A stretch of DNA of 20,856 nt, taken from NCBI GenBank assembly GCA_003254885.1, contig QANT01005332.1, positions 9,815 to 30,670 of the forward strand, written 5' to 3'. This document shows, in pieces, positions 1 through 10,500 of this stretch. The notes beneath the pieces are model-generated. The model made no database searches and had not been told where the DNA came from. It was given only the letters and a program-made list of their open reading frames with translations. The translations under genes and the position numbers were made by a program. This DNA comes from Purshia tridentata (lineage: Eukaryota > Streptophyta > Magnoliopsida > Rosales > Rosaceae). Numbering within the stretch: position 1 is the stretch's first letter; every line of letters starts with the position of its first letter.

Positions 1-331
1 AAAAAAAAAAAAAAAAAAGGATTGAGTCTAGTTAGGAAGCATGAGTCACAAACCAACCACCCCTCTTTATAATATAGTGTAGAAGATATAAGTCAGAACA
101 CCAGATGATACAAGAAGTGCATAATTGACACTCTTTGCAATCACAGACAAGGTTAAATGGTGAGCCTCATATTAAGATCAAGGTATCCCACAGTCACATT
201 CGTGCTTAATGAAACACAATATGGGCAATGAGAAAACAACATTACCATGATGTGAGCAGAAGAACTGAGCACCCTATGAAAAAATTTAAGTCAAAGCATA
301 AAATAGGCCATTAAAGGAAGTATGAGCTTAC
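1..331 (-). other. AP2M intron 8, left part
   Basis: The donor GTAAGC follows ATGAA at 331. No exon matching the expected continuation (a conserved YRITEGVNLPF-like stretch) is present down to position 1, so the intron exceeds 331 nt. It begins at the window edge with an A run at 1-18. Nothing else is recognised. Confidence 0.8.
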
Positions 332-3300
332 TTCATCAATTCAAATTCACCATCAGGTGGCACAAAACTAACAGTCTTCTCTGAGTTAAACCTCGATAAA
401 TTTACACATTGATGGAAAGTAACATCATCAAGCTCGATAGTTTTACCACTGCAAAAATAATAAAGTAAAAATTAAAATACAAGCTTGCACTGTCATAAAC
501 CCAAATGACTAATTATGACTTATCTGCAATATCATGACCAAGGCCAGAATGCAATGCTCAATATACACAACAGAACTATAAAGGCAAAATAAAAGGACAC
601 TAATAATAAAAGTAGTACTATGTACAAAAAAAAGAATAAAAAAAAAAGTAGTACTATGTATAAATCATGATGTACATGTATGCTTCAGCAAACAAACTGA
701 TTCCATACCAATGAACAACAAAGAAACAAATATGACTTCAGCATATAGCTTTTAGCACCCAAATGTTGTGGTGCAATTCAGTTAAGAAAAGCACTTTAAT
801 TTGAGAACCTTACTTGAAGAACATTTTTCTTGGAGAGAACTCTTTCCCAGTGAAGCCCTAAGTAGTGTGTCTTATAAATATGATAGTTTAAGTCCTTTTA
901 GAATGCAAGTGGCGGCCAAAATTTATAGACAGTTAACTTTTGGTGTTTTAGGGTCCTCTATGGTAAACTTAGATGAGAGACGAGATAATTTTAGTGTGAT
1001 TGAGAAGACTTATTAGTTTATCGTTGTAATCTTCTGCTACTCTTTTGGGATAACTACCAGGGAAATTCCCTGCATGAACCGCATTAAATTTATAGTTTAT
1101 CGTTGTAATCTTCTGCTACTCTTTTGGTTTAATGGATTATTGCCATAACTGCCAGGGAAATTCCCTGCATGAACCGCATTAAATTTGGTGTTTTTTGTTT
1201 ATCTTTCTTCTTCTATTATTATTATTTTTTTCTAGGTTTGGTTTGTGATCTTGGGTATGGATTTAATTGTGGAAATTCCCTAACAAATGGTATTAGAGCT
1301 TTGGTTATATTGAAGAGATCAATGCAGAAGAAGTAAATGTTGAGATTGAGAAGTTTTTTTGGCGCAGACTTATGGTATTAGAAATACAGGTAATCTTTGT
1401 TCCCATGGGCAATGTAAGGTGAGAAATAGGCGATGTCAGAAACAAAACTGCTATTAAAGCTGGGGTTTGAGAAGAAACTAGTATAGCAGTGGTCCTTGAA
1501 AGGAGGCAGACCCATAAGAATTGAAACACAAGTTCGCAAGGGTGTAATATGCTACTCATGCATATTCCGTCGTTGAGGGGCCATCTAATTTCAAAGGGAT
1601 GAAAACTAGCATTAGGGAAGCAGATTTGGTGCCTTTAGAGTGATGCACCAAATAAAAGTCGTGGGCACCCAACCCTCCAAGGAGGCGAAAAGACTTTTTG
1701 ATCAATCAGTGGTTAATGTGAGGCGATTGATTAGTCTCAGGGTTGCTATTTGTACCTGAACCAAATTAAATTTGGTGTTTATGTGTATTTTGCTTTAATT
1801 TATTATTCTTATTATATTATTGCTTTTCTGTGTTTGGTTTGCAACTAGAAGTATGAGTTCAGTGTAGAAAATTCCCTAACACCAAAAGCATATGCAACGT
1901 AAATGCTCTTGTTATTCAAGAAAAGAAATGTCCCAGGACTTATAAAATCCTATTTTAAATATTAATCTCATATATAGCTCAGTTGTGGTTCACTTAAGAG
2001 AATGGCACCTACAATTTCAACATAAAAATATTATAAATGACATAATCCCATGTGATGCACTAATAAGATGAGCTCTATTGGTTTTTAAAGGGAAAAGTGA
2101 TTAGTTAAAACTTAAACAATGTCAAAAGGAACCACTAATTGGAAACAAGATACTAAGCCAAGAAAGAGAGCTATTAAATTATTATATAAACAGAATACCA
2201 TAACTGCATGGTGAGCCATTGAGAATCTTCCATACCTTTTGGTAGGACGGGATTTAAGTTGTGACTCTTTCTCAAGACCAATTTTATCATTTAAGCCTAA
2301 CTTCAAATCAGGCATTCCAGAGAGGAAACACTTCATAAGAATCTTCCCAGTTACATCACAGCGCAGAACACTACCTATAGTTACCAAAAGTTCTTATGAG
2401 AAACCAAACAGACATTGTCTATGCAAAACAGATCTAAAAGCACTTTCCCACCTTTGGATGACATAAGAAGATTTACACTTTCCACAATATCCAAGAAGAC
2501 CTGTATCGATAAAATGTTAACAATCTAGTAGAATGTCCAATAATGAATATAAAAGAGAAATCAGAAATATCTAATCCACCTCATTCTTTTTATAAACAAG
2601 GCCCTCTCTCCGCCAACCAACAGCACCTGTAACTTGTAGAGTGGCATTAGGGACAGGTTTATCTGTAGGCTTTTTTTTGGTACACAGTTGAAAACAAAAA
2701 CAAAAATTGATCAGAACCTAATATCAATACACATGAAGAACAACTAAAATCTTCTGTATATTATTTGAGAGGAAGAGTCCTAGAAGTGGCATAAACACTA
2801 GCACGATCACAACCTTGAACATTACAAACATCTTACCTTAGAAGAGAATGGCGAGCGCACTCCTTCCTGCGTGATGTAAAGCTTTAAAATTTCTGGAGAA
2901 AGATTCTGTGGATAACCAAAATCCATAATTTCTGCAATTTCAAAGTGGATAATGACTATTCAGACATTTATATGATGAATTCTACACATAAATTTATATC
3001 TGACATTTCATTGTAGAACATTGCTTGACTAAGGATAAACGCAATTACAAGCAACAAAATAGCTGCAAAACAGATACAAACACATATCAGAATTAACAAC
3101 TGACATAAAGAAAGCATGCATAAATTTAGTTAACAAGCAACACAATCGATGCATGCATGCATGAATTCAGAGCTGACCCTAAACATTAATGTTAGTCAAT
3201 TCAGAGCAATGTTAACATGATGTCACTAATTTCAACATCCTAATATGCCACAAAGCTGAATTCAATAATCAAGATCACAAATAATCATAGAGTTTGTTAT

Positions 3301-6300
3301 CCGTGCTTGTTGGTGTTGAAATTTTGGTGCTTGGTAAAAGGTGTCCAGACAGCCAGGCCAATCATTATGGTTGAGTTTCCCTTCACCTTCTTTTAAGGTG
3401 AGCTTCATGATACCAAGTCTAGAATTGAAGGCATCAAATGAAACATACACCATCTACTAAAAAACACTCCTTGTACAGAGCCTTGTGTGCAAAATTGCAC
3501 GAAAATTGTTATGTCATGCCATATTACACAGTTCCACCCTGCTACATTGGAATTATTGAGCATACAACTGAAAACAGTCGCATGTTCTTGTGCACAAAAA
3601 CATTACAAATAGCAGACCTCATCATATTATAAGAGGATGTTGTGTAGGGTTGAACTAGTTTGAAATCACATCATAGTCTTCTAGATTATGTATCTTCAGC
3701 AACTAAAGTTTATCCATTTAAACAAAACTCCTTGCTTATTTGTAACATTGTTGCATGCTCTGCTTCCCCAATTCCTTTTCTGCTTCTTTACTTTTTGCCT
3801 TATTTGTGAGGTGTATTCAAAAGTGTGAAGCATACATAACAGTTTTGTATACTATACAACTTCTATAAATGAATGAACACAGTTGAGTTAAATTGTTGAA
3901 CAAGTACATACCGTCCAACAGCTCATAAATCAGAACAAAATTGTTACGAATTGCATCTTCATCAAAAGCCCCACCAAAATAAGATTTGAACAGTGCAACA
4001 GCCTGCAAGCAAAATAGAGTATCAGAATCATCTACCACAACTATTATTTGCAGGTTCACATTACAAACAATCAAAAATGCATTACAGTTGCATGTACCCA
4101 ATCTCAACTACCAAGGTGGGCATTACTTGTATAAACTTGCCTATGGTGAGTGAAAAATATATATGGGCAGATTGTTAATAAGGCTGAGTACACCCATTGA
4201 CAGAATCATACACTTGCTACATTAATGGAATTTTTTTTAGCATTACTGTGCAACAAAAAGGAAATAAATATAAGGTAAGCCATTGAAATAAAAGAGAATA
4301 TCATGTAAATTACTAATAGTTTTCTAAGAAGGTACCACCCCACTTCTAAATTGATACAGCTAACTGATGTACTCTTTTCCACCCAAAACACTTTGTTCAT
4401 CCCATTTGCATTGACAAACGACAGGAATGCTATTTCTCTAATTGGCTGGTAAGAGATAACCAAATAACGATGGTGATAGCAAAAAAACTGTAAGAAATTT
4501 TATTATCAATCTAATTCAAAATTAAAATAAAATAAGTATCAATCAATACTTTTACAGTATTAGAAGGTTGAAATTGGGCCAGGTACTTTTCGGAAGAGAA
4601 CTATGATATCAAGATATTAATACAATTGAAAATTGATGCTACTGTTAGTCACACATAGATTTCCTCATTCCCATAGAGAAATGAGTTCTTGTTATTTGTC
4701 ATCAAAGAAGTCCATTCATCTATATAATGTTATTAGAATTATTAAGAAATTTTGTGAAAGGATAAGGATTCCTTTAGTAGCAGATAAAACTATGGATAAT
4801 CTCTGATGTCAAGAATAGCAAGCCACAATATTAAAGGACCAGCAAGAGCAAAAGCAAGACTTTATGGATGCATTCCACGTAAACACAAAAAAATGAAGCT
4901 TGTAAAAGAACTCTTGAACTGCTCTGATGCAGCAAATTTTTTCTGAATAATAACTTAGAAGTAAAAATATGATGTAAGACTTCTTGAACTTGTTTACTTA
5001 CAGGTAACCAAGTGTCAAGAAGATCCTTACATCAGAGCATCAACTTAAATTAAAAAGCCCTTGCTGATGAAGAAAAAAATGACAATCAGCTAATTGGGTT
5101 TGTATAAAACCAGCAATAATCAAAGATGTAGAGACTTATTCAGTAGATAACATAAGTTTCCAGTTCAAAAACTAGCCATGCTGATAATCAATACTGAAAA
5201 TCTTGAATTCTAATTTATACAGGAAAAGGAAATCTGCATCAACTTTAAATGAAAACATCCTCACTACCTCAACAACAAACTTAAATGCACAAGCTACATT
5301 TGCATTGCTGCTGACTACAATCACAATGTAAACATTGCTGATTCTCATGTAAAAAAACGAGCATCCACCAATCTGCCGCACAGGACATGTGCCAAGTTCT
5401 TTTGTTTGCATTATATGCATTCGGAAAGCATCCACCATGTTTCCCCTGAAAGAAATAATAAAGAATTATTACACACTATAATTTTTTTTTATCAGATATT
5501 GCACACAATATTACACAAGGTAACGTCAATAAATTAATTTTTAATGACATAAAAATGTATCCAATGACAGATAAAGATTACCAACATGGATGGTTCAAAG
5601 ACATGCTTACAGAAACAAAGACCTTTGAAAGTGAAAAATGTCCACAAAGACTTAAGAAGGTACCCTTCCCACCCCGACAATATTATTTCTTGCACTGCTC
5701 TACACAATTTTAAGTGAGCTTGGAACCTACGCCAAACCCTCCCTGTTGCCTTCTCAAAGGCCAATTAAGAATGGCACCCTTCTACACAAGATCAATAATA
5801 CATTACCATCATAACGACAGTAAACTTCTGTCAACAAAAGGATCACTCACAACAGGAACTACCACTCCAAGTACATGCCACCAAAAAGGTTTAGATAGGT
5901 CCACCCTTTGATTTTCAGTATCAACTGTTTGATTAATAGCCCTTTATAAAGCAATAGAAAAAAACTAAGTTTCATTTGATACATTTACTCATTTACTCAT
6001 CTTTTCCTTGTTAAAATTGATACCAAAAATATCTTCAAATATTAGTACATAAAATTTAGTTATACACAGAAAACCCAAGTAAAACACCATTAATTTTGTG
6101 ATGAGTGCCTAACAAGCCTCAACTAGTCACCCCAAGTTATTGTAGGTTCACCTAAATCTTACAACAGTTAAACCACAAGCAAAATTCACAGAGCCACTAA
6201 TTGACTGCACAAATATTAAGAACAGCAACATCTAAACCAACATTTGTATCAAGAATAACAAATAAAATTATGTATCATTTCCCACTTTTGATCTAAATGT

Positions 6301-6678
6301 TAATTATCTAAATTCTCAAGAACGACATAAACACTATGTCCCATATAAATTTCAACAATTTGACACAAACCTAAATATATTAAAGCACAAACAGAGATAC
6401 CAATGACCAAAAACCTTGTCACAATAGATAAAACTTAAAAAGTAACTTTCAGGCCATATCCAGATACAGTAATCCACAAATATATACATGTAAACATTGT
6501 TACAAAGATATATACATATAACCCATTTCTCAATAACATTAAATTAAACAAATTCACAGTAGCCAAAAGCAGAGAGAGAGAGAGAGAGAGATTACCCAAC
6601 ATCGTCACGATAGAGGCGGTTGATGAGAACGTCACCTCGGAGGTTCAAGAAGTAAATGGCGGAAGCAGCCACCGGCAT
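332..6678 (-). CDS. AP2M: AP-2 clathrin adaptor complex subunit mu (partial, 3' end outside window)
   Basis: Medium subunit of the AP-2 heterotetramer, which picks Tyr-based cargo and PIP2 at the plasma membrane for clathrin endocytosis. Coding exons on the minus strand: 6678-6596, 5445-5268, 4002-3912, 2931-2837, 2669-2580, 2500-2452, 2374-2236 and 448-332. All junctions are in phase, giving 280 codons plus 2 nt of about 438 expected from the Arabidopsis protein. The protein starts [19 protein letters not shown], the conserved start of plant mu2. Residues 1 to about 140 form the longin-like domain (exons 1-4). The linker has QVTG with T163 matching the mammalian AAK1-phosphorylated Thr156. 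The mu-homology domain begins near 180, and F181 and D183 match the YxxPhi-pocket residues Phe174 and Asp176. The last visible residues are DGEFELM; the remaining mu-homology exons lie left of position 1. All introns are GT-AG, but the acceptor before exon 5 is weak. Family assignment is near certain; exact borders are by eye. Confidence 0.95.
764..1881 (+). mobile_element. Decayed small LTR retrotransposon (TRIM-like), antisense to AP2M
   Basis: Seen: a putative 5' LTR ends ...ATTCCCTAACA at 1285. Two bases later TGGTATTAGAGC (1288-1299) matches the usual plant primer-binding site for initiator Met-tRNA (TGGTATCAGAGC) with one mismatch. A second LTR-like end, ATTCCCTAACA, lies at 1871-1881. 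Both ends are preceded by similar AAATTTGGTGTTT and GTTTGGTTTG stretches. The 5-bp CCAAA occurs at 759-763, just before TG at 764, and at 1882-1886, just after CA. No gag or pol reading frame fits inside. Inference: a non-autonomous copia-like or TRIM element; the start of the 3' LTR could not be placed because the two LTRs have diverged or one is truncated. Confidence 0.6.
1015..1188 (+). repeat. Tandem duplication within the 5' LTR of the retroelement remnant
   Basis: A unit beginning AGTTTATCGTTGTAATC and ending CCGCATTAAATTT occurs at 1015 and again at 1094, a period of 79 bp. The second copy carries an insertion of about 16 bp (TTTAATGGATTATTGCC region). Both copies contain GGGAAATTCCCTGCATGAACC. 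The duplication is internal to the putative LTR and does not appear in the 3' LTR-like segment. Confidence 0.8.
2375..2836 (-). other. AP2M short introns 4, 5 and 6
   Basis: Intron 4 is 2836-2670, intron 5 is 2579-2501 and intron 6 is 2451-2375; exons 5 and 6 lie between them. Intron 5 has donor GTGGAT and intron 6 GTGGGA, both acceptable. Intron 4 ends AAAAAAAAG, so the conserved reading (SSK then [10 protein letters not shown]) requires an acceptor with no adjacent pyrimidine tract. The next AG, in CCTACAG, would shift the frame. Confidence 0.8.
2932..3911 (-). other. AP2M intron 3 (980 nt)
   Basis: Bounded by GAC G|GTATGT and TTGCAG|AA ATT ATG. It contains a self-complementary ATGCATGCATGCAT at 3149-3162. 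A 63-codon open frame at 3262-3453 on the minus strand has no recognisable domain and is not treated as a gene. Confidence 0.8.
4003..5267 (-). other. AP2M intron 2 (1265 nt)
   Basis: Exon 2 ends at GAG followed by GTAGTG, and exon 3 begins after TTGCAG with GCT GTT GCA (AVALFKSYF). The intron is AT-rich; no domain, RNA gene or transposon terminus was recognised. Confidence 0.8.
5446..6595 (-). other. AP2M intron 1 (1150 nt)
   Basis: Exon 1 ends GTTGG at 6596 and the intron starts GTAATC, followed at once by ten CT units. The acceptor is TTTCAG before GGGAAACATG. A 76-codon minus-strand open frame at 5534-5764 has no recognisable domain and is regarded as chance. Confidence 0.85.
6571..6590. 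repeat. (AG)10 microsatellite
   Basis: Ten perfect AG units on the plus strand. In AP2M transcript orientation these are CT units starting five bases after the intron 1 donor GT. Confidence 0.97.
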
Positions 6679-7100
6679 CTCTGATCCAGTGGATCAAGAC
6701 CCAAATGAAATGGACGGTGGCGGGACTGGGTCAGCTATCAGATCTGCGAGATTTGGAAAAGGACGGCTGTAATTGCCAAACTAGAGCAACTACAATGGTC
6801 TCTGATACTTGGTGTTAAGTTAACTGATGATATCTTAGAGGAGTTTTGTTGGTGAGCAATGCAAAGCAAAGGATTGCAGACTGAAAACAAAGAGAGCGAA
6901 CATGTGTTGTGAAGATGAAGAAGTCGCGGAGTTGCAGTCAGCGAAGTTGGTCTTTCTTTTCTAGTTTTCCATAATTGTTTTCCACGCGTGGCTGCCCAAA
7001 GTGTTAAAACTTAAAACCCAACCTCAAAAGAATAAATTAAAATTTAGTTTAAAAACGATGTTTTATTATTAAAATTATGTGTTATGTAAATCCTTCTTGT
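6679..7100 (-). promoter_or_regulatory. AP2M 5' UTR and proximal promoter
   Basis: Sequence directly upstream of the AP2M ATG. The first 250 bp or so are richer in G+C than the flank and probably include the 5' UTR. A palindrome CCACGCGTGG at 6982-6991 contains ACGCGT, the kind of CGCG box bound by CAMTA-type calmodulin-binding factors. No clear TATA box was pinned down and the transcription start is unknown. Upstream of about 7000 the sequence becomes very AT-rich. Confidence 0.5.
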
Positions 7101-7541
7101 GCGATTTCTCATAAAGACTCATCTGACGTAGTATTTAAACAATTTGAATCATTTATTTTTTAAGTATATATTTAAAAATCATCTTTACAATAAATTAAAC
7201 AAATAAAAAATTATTAAGTTAATATACTTTGATTAAATAAATAAACAAATAAAGAAACTAATTTCATCATTTCTCCAAAGGCTTGGCTGTCTTTTTATTG
7301 CATACAAAGAAATTGAGGAAGAAATTGAGTACTGAAAAAACTAGAAATTCCTTTAAATATTAAAAGACGGAACATTGGCTTTTATTGAACCGGGATAGGA
7401 TCATAATGCTTGTTACGATCCTTGTATACATAAAAACATACATGTTAGGCCACTATTAATTTACAGGGCCTCATTCTAGATGTAAGAGTTTGTTCATGCC
7501 TCTCAGCCAACTGCTGCTTTGTTTCGATTCACACTTCAATA
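7100..7541 (-). other. 3' UTR and downstream region of the PHD-finger gene
   Basis: Follows the stop codon at 7542-7544 on the minus strand. AATAAA (minus strand, 7386-7381) lies about 155 nt past the stop and is a plausible poly(A) signal. Beyond it is AT-rich spacer leading into the AP2M promoter. No further gene is visible. Confidence 0.55.
7381..7386 (-). terminator. Candidate polyadenylation signal AATAAA
   Basis: A canonical AATAAA hexamer on the minus strand about 155 nt downstream of the PHD gene stop codon. Position and orientation fit a plant 3' UTR; actual cleavage sites are unknown. Confidence 0.4.
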
Positions 7542-10500
7542 CTAGTTCCCCAAAGGTGATGGCAATGCAAGAGAGAGAGAAAGTGAGGTTGAGAGTTCAT
7601 TGTCCACATTGTTCTTCTCTTCTGGTACCAGCTTGGAATCAGAAGTTCGATCATCATTTTTATGTTCAAACCCGAAAAAGGGCACCCCCAATGATAACTC
7701 AAGTCCTGGAACCTTAGATTCTGTCTGATCCTCTCCTTTTGTTGCAATTACTTGCTTATCCACTAAAGGGACAGAGATATCATAGGCTCCACCACTAGGA
7801 CGTTCCCCAGAAAATGCAGGACCAAGTCCATCTATCTGAAATGAAAATCCTTTGTCTGGATACTTTGAGCATTTAGAAACTTTATTTTCTTGCATCCCAC
7901 TTAAACAACGCTTGACCCTCTTGCAATCCGGCTCTTCAGCAACCTTCACACTGTCCATGTATCTTTTATTACCTTGAAGATGAGATCTGAATTCCATGTC
8001 CAGCCTTTTCTTGGATTCTCCTCCTTTCTGCAGGACAAAAATCACATATCGGTGTTGACTTGAATTGGTTACGGCGTTTTGCTTGTATTAGAGATAATTG
8101 ATGTACTTTTATAGCCAAAAAAACTCACCAAATATATGTATGAATATCAATGAGGACAACACTTGTTATACACATATGTCAATCACCAAGTTCCAAAAAC
8201 TCACATAATATACCAACTCAAAACATTCAATGCAACAAAGTTGGGGATTTTTTTACAAGATCTACCAAGTACATTATAAGCATATAACATGCAAATTGAA
8301 TTACAATTGCATATTATGTATATCAAAAAATAAATACAGAAGTAAGAAATAAAATTAAATAGAATCTTCCAATGTGGAGCTGTCCAAGGAAAGAGAACTG
8401 AAAAAATAAATTAATAATAATCTTTGTTCTAAAATGGTAAATTCAATGTTAAGATCTCAGCTGTAGCTGTAGGAACACCTGAGCAAACCTAGGGATGCTC
8501 TGGTGTTTCCAAGAAACTAATTAACCTATATTAGCAATTGTCCCATCAACCAACTAAACACCAGCCCAGATGTCTAGTCACCCAACACTATTTCACAAAA
8601 ATTCTCTAACATTACATCAAGTTTGTATCTTTTTCAAAAAATAGGCTGTCTATAATTAAACCTATAATTAGGAATTGATAATGTGAATAGCAGAAATTTA
8701 GGCAACGAGGATAGGTTGGCCCAACCTACTCCTCGTAATGAGGTTGACGTTCCTTATGTAATTAGGAGTAAATAATATGATTATGTTTTATTCTCTAAGT
8801 TCTTTCACAAGTCAGCCTTGAATCTTTTGTATAAATAACTGTACAATTGAGAAGGAATACAACTCAAAAAAGGATTATTCTCCTATATTAACATTTATTC
8901 TTTCTGTGCATCAAAAAGACACTTGCAAATTTAATTGCTTCTTTAATTATTAATACATTTATTGTTATCAGTGAAGGAATAAGTACTCCAATATGCAGAA
9001 CCTGTTCTGCAAACAATTAACTTTTCAATTGAAGGAGCATGATGACTCTGAAAGAAATATCTAAGACCATCATGTACCACAATGCTAATAATATCAATAT
9101 CTATCGAACCTTAACCTTCATGTACCCCCTTTTTGTTCTTTATGTATTTGTGTTTCTTGATAATATATTAATAGAAACAAATTAATTGTATTAAAGGTCT
9201 AATCCAGGCCATACTTATTGAAATCTATTTATGAATTTACAGCTAAAGCATTGGAGAAGGAAAGCCAAAAAAAAGAAGGAAAATAAATTAATAAGGCAAT
9301 TAATCACAAACTAAATATACATACCAGGATAAAGCCAACCTGATTCACATCTCCTGGAAGCGGCAGGATTTCAGAGCACCTAATCCTCCTTCCTCTGAAA
9401 ACACCCCAAAGAAACAGCATTCTATTCCAACCTGCCAAAGATTAAGATTACATTTTACAAGGGAAAAATAAAGAAACAATATATTCTAGATTAAATTACG
9501 TGTAGAAGGCTATCTTTAAAATAAGAACAGTAATCATCAATCCTTACATTGAGCATGGTCAGGAAGAAGGTTAGAGGGGAATATTAATAGTTCAACTCCA
9601 TCAAAATTTGCCCTAAGAGCCAAGTCATCCCTAACCATGCATTCCAACAAAATCTTGTAGTTTCTTCCATAGCTGTATATATAGCATAGAGAATTAGATA
9701 GACAACTAGTATGAGAGAAAATTTTAATATTTCCAGAAATAACTTAAACAAACCTCTCAAGATCTTCAGCAAAGAAGTAGAGAGCAATATTATCTTCTGT
9801 TGCACGATTTCCTACGAACTGAGTCGGCCATGTGCTCAAGCGAGGAACTTCCTCCACCAAAATTTTCTGAGAAAGCTTGGGCACTACTTCAAGAACTTTA
9901 GGTGAAGCAACACTCGATAAGTGTGCTTGGATTCCATCACAAGAACCTAGCAATCTCCCATTTGTCCACATTTCAAATCCACCTCTGCATGAAATGTCCG
10001 GCGCGCATGTATCAGAAATACTCAAAAGGCAAACCTGAGACTTGTGTAGAAAAAAAAGATCCATTAAAAAGGAAAATGCCATACTTCCATGTGTAATCAA
10101 GCTGTGGGACAGCAAAAACCGGAGAAACAGTGTTTGGAGAGTTTCTCATGTGAGACCTTCCTTCAAGATGTGAAGTGAAATTTGAGTTATTTTCTCTGTT
10201 AGCAACTGCTGCTCGTTTCACATCACCAACCGCTTTGTTCTGCCATTCATTTAAATACATTGAGCCTCCATGAGCAAGATGATTAGTTGCTTCTGATAAA
10301 ATTTTTGTTTTCCTTTGACCAGTCTCCAGATCATGACCACTAGCTTGACCACTAGGTGCAACTTTTCTGTCACTCTTTGACATGAGAACACCAGACCTAT
10401 TCACAGGCGAACTCACCAAAGGGTTAGGTAGCTTAGCTGTATACTTCAACTGAGTAGAGTTCTCTTCAATTGCATGTGCTGATTTCTTAAAATCCTTGAG

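Larger units (their letters stand above)
449..2235 (-). other. AP2M intron 7 (1787 nt), host of an LTR-element remnant
   Basis: Donor GTATGG at 2235 and acceptor GCAG at 452-449 join AAA AG to T GGT AAA in phase. The intron is much longer than introns 4 to 6 (77-167 nt). The extra length is largely explained by the LTR-element remnant at 764-1881. The rest is AT-rich with no recognisable coding content. Confidence 0.85.
8028..9324 (-). other. PHD gene intron 10 (1297 nt)
   Basis: Donor CTG|GTATGT at 9324 and acceptor TGTCCTGCAG before AAAGGAGGAG. Contains two imperfect hairpins (8472-8510 and 8706-8735) and an LTR-like stretch around 8740-8901 with TATAAATA. No coding content was recognised. 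An alternative donor CAG|GTTGGC 15 nt upstream is in phase and would drop VGFIL. Confidence 0.8.

Noticed and set aside
801..1016. 71-codon plus-strand open frame
   Set aside because: Lies inside the LTR-like part of the retroelement remnant in an AP2M intron; no domain recognised.
3262..3453. 63-codon minus-strand open frame in AP2M intron 3
   Set aside because: No recognisable family, and it lies fully inside a well-supported intron.
5534..5764. 76-codon minus-strand open frame with a Trp/Arg-rich start
   Set aside because: Inside AP2M intron 1; ends in hydrophobic low-complexity sequence and has no known domain.
9744..10115. 123-codon minus-strand frame read straight through 10084-9985
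   Set aside because: It reads exon 8 plus the intron 7 sequence; splicing TGG AA to A GGT GGA restores the conserved SPOC-like domain.
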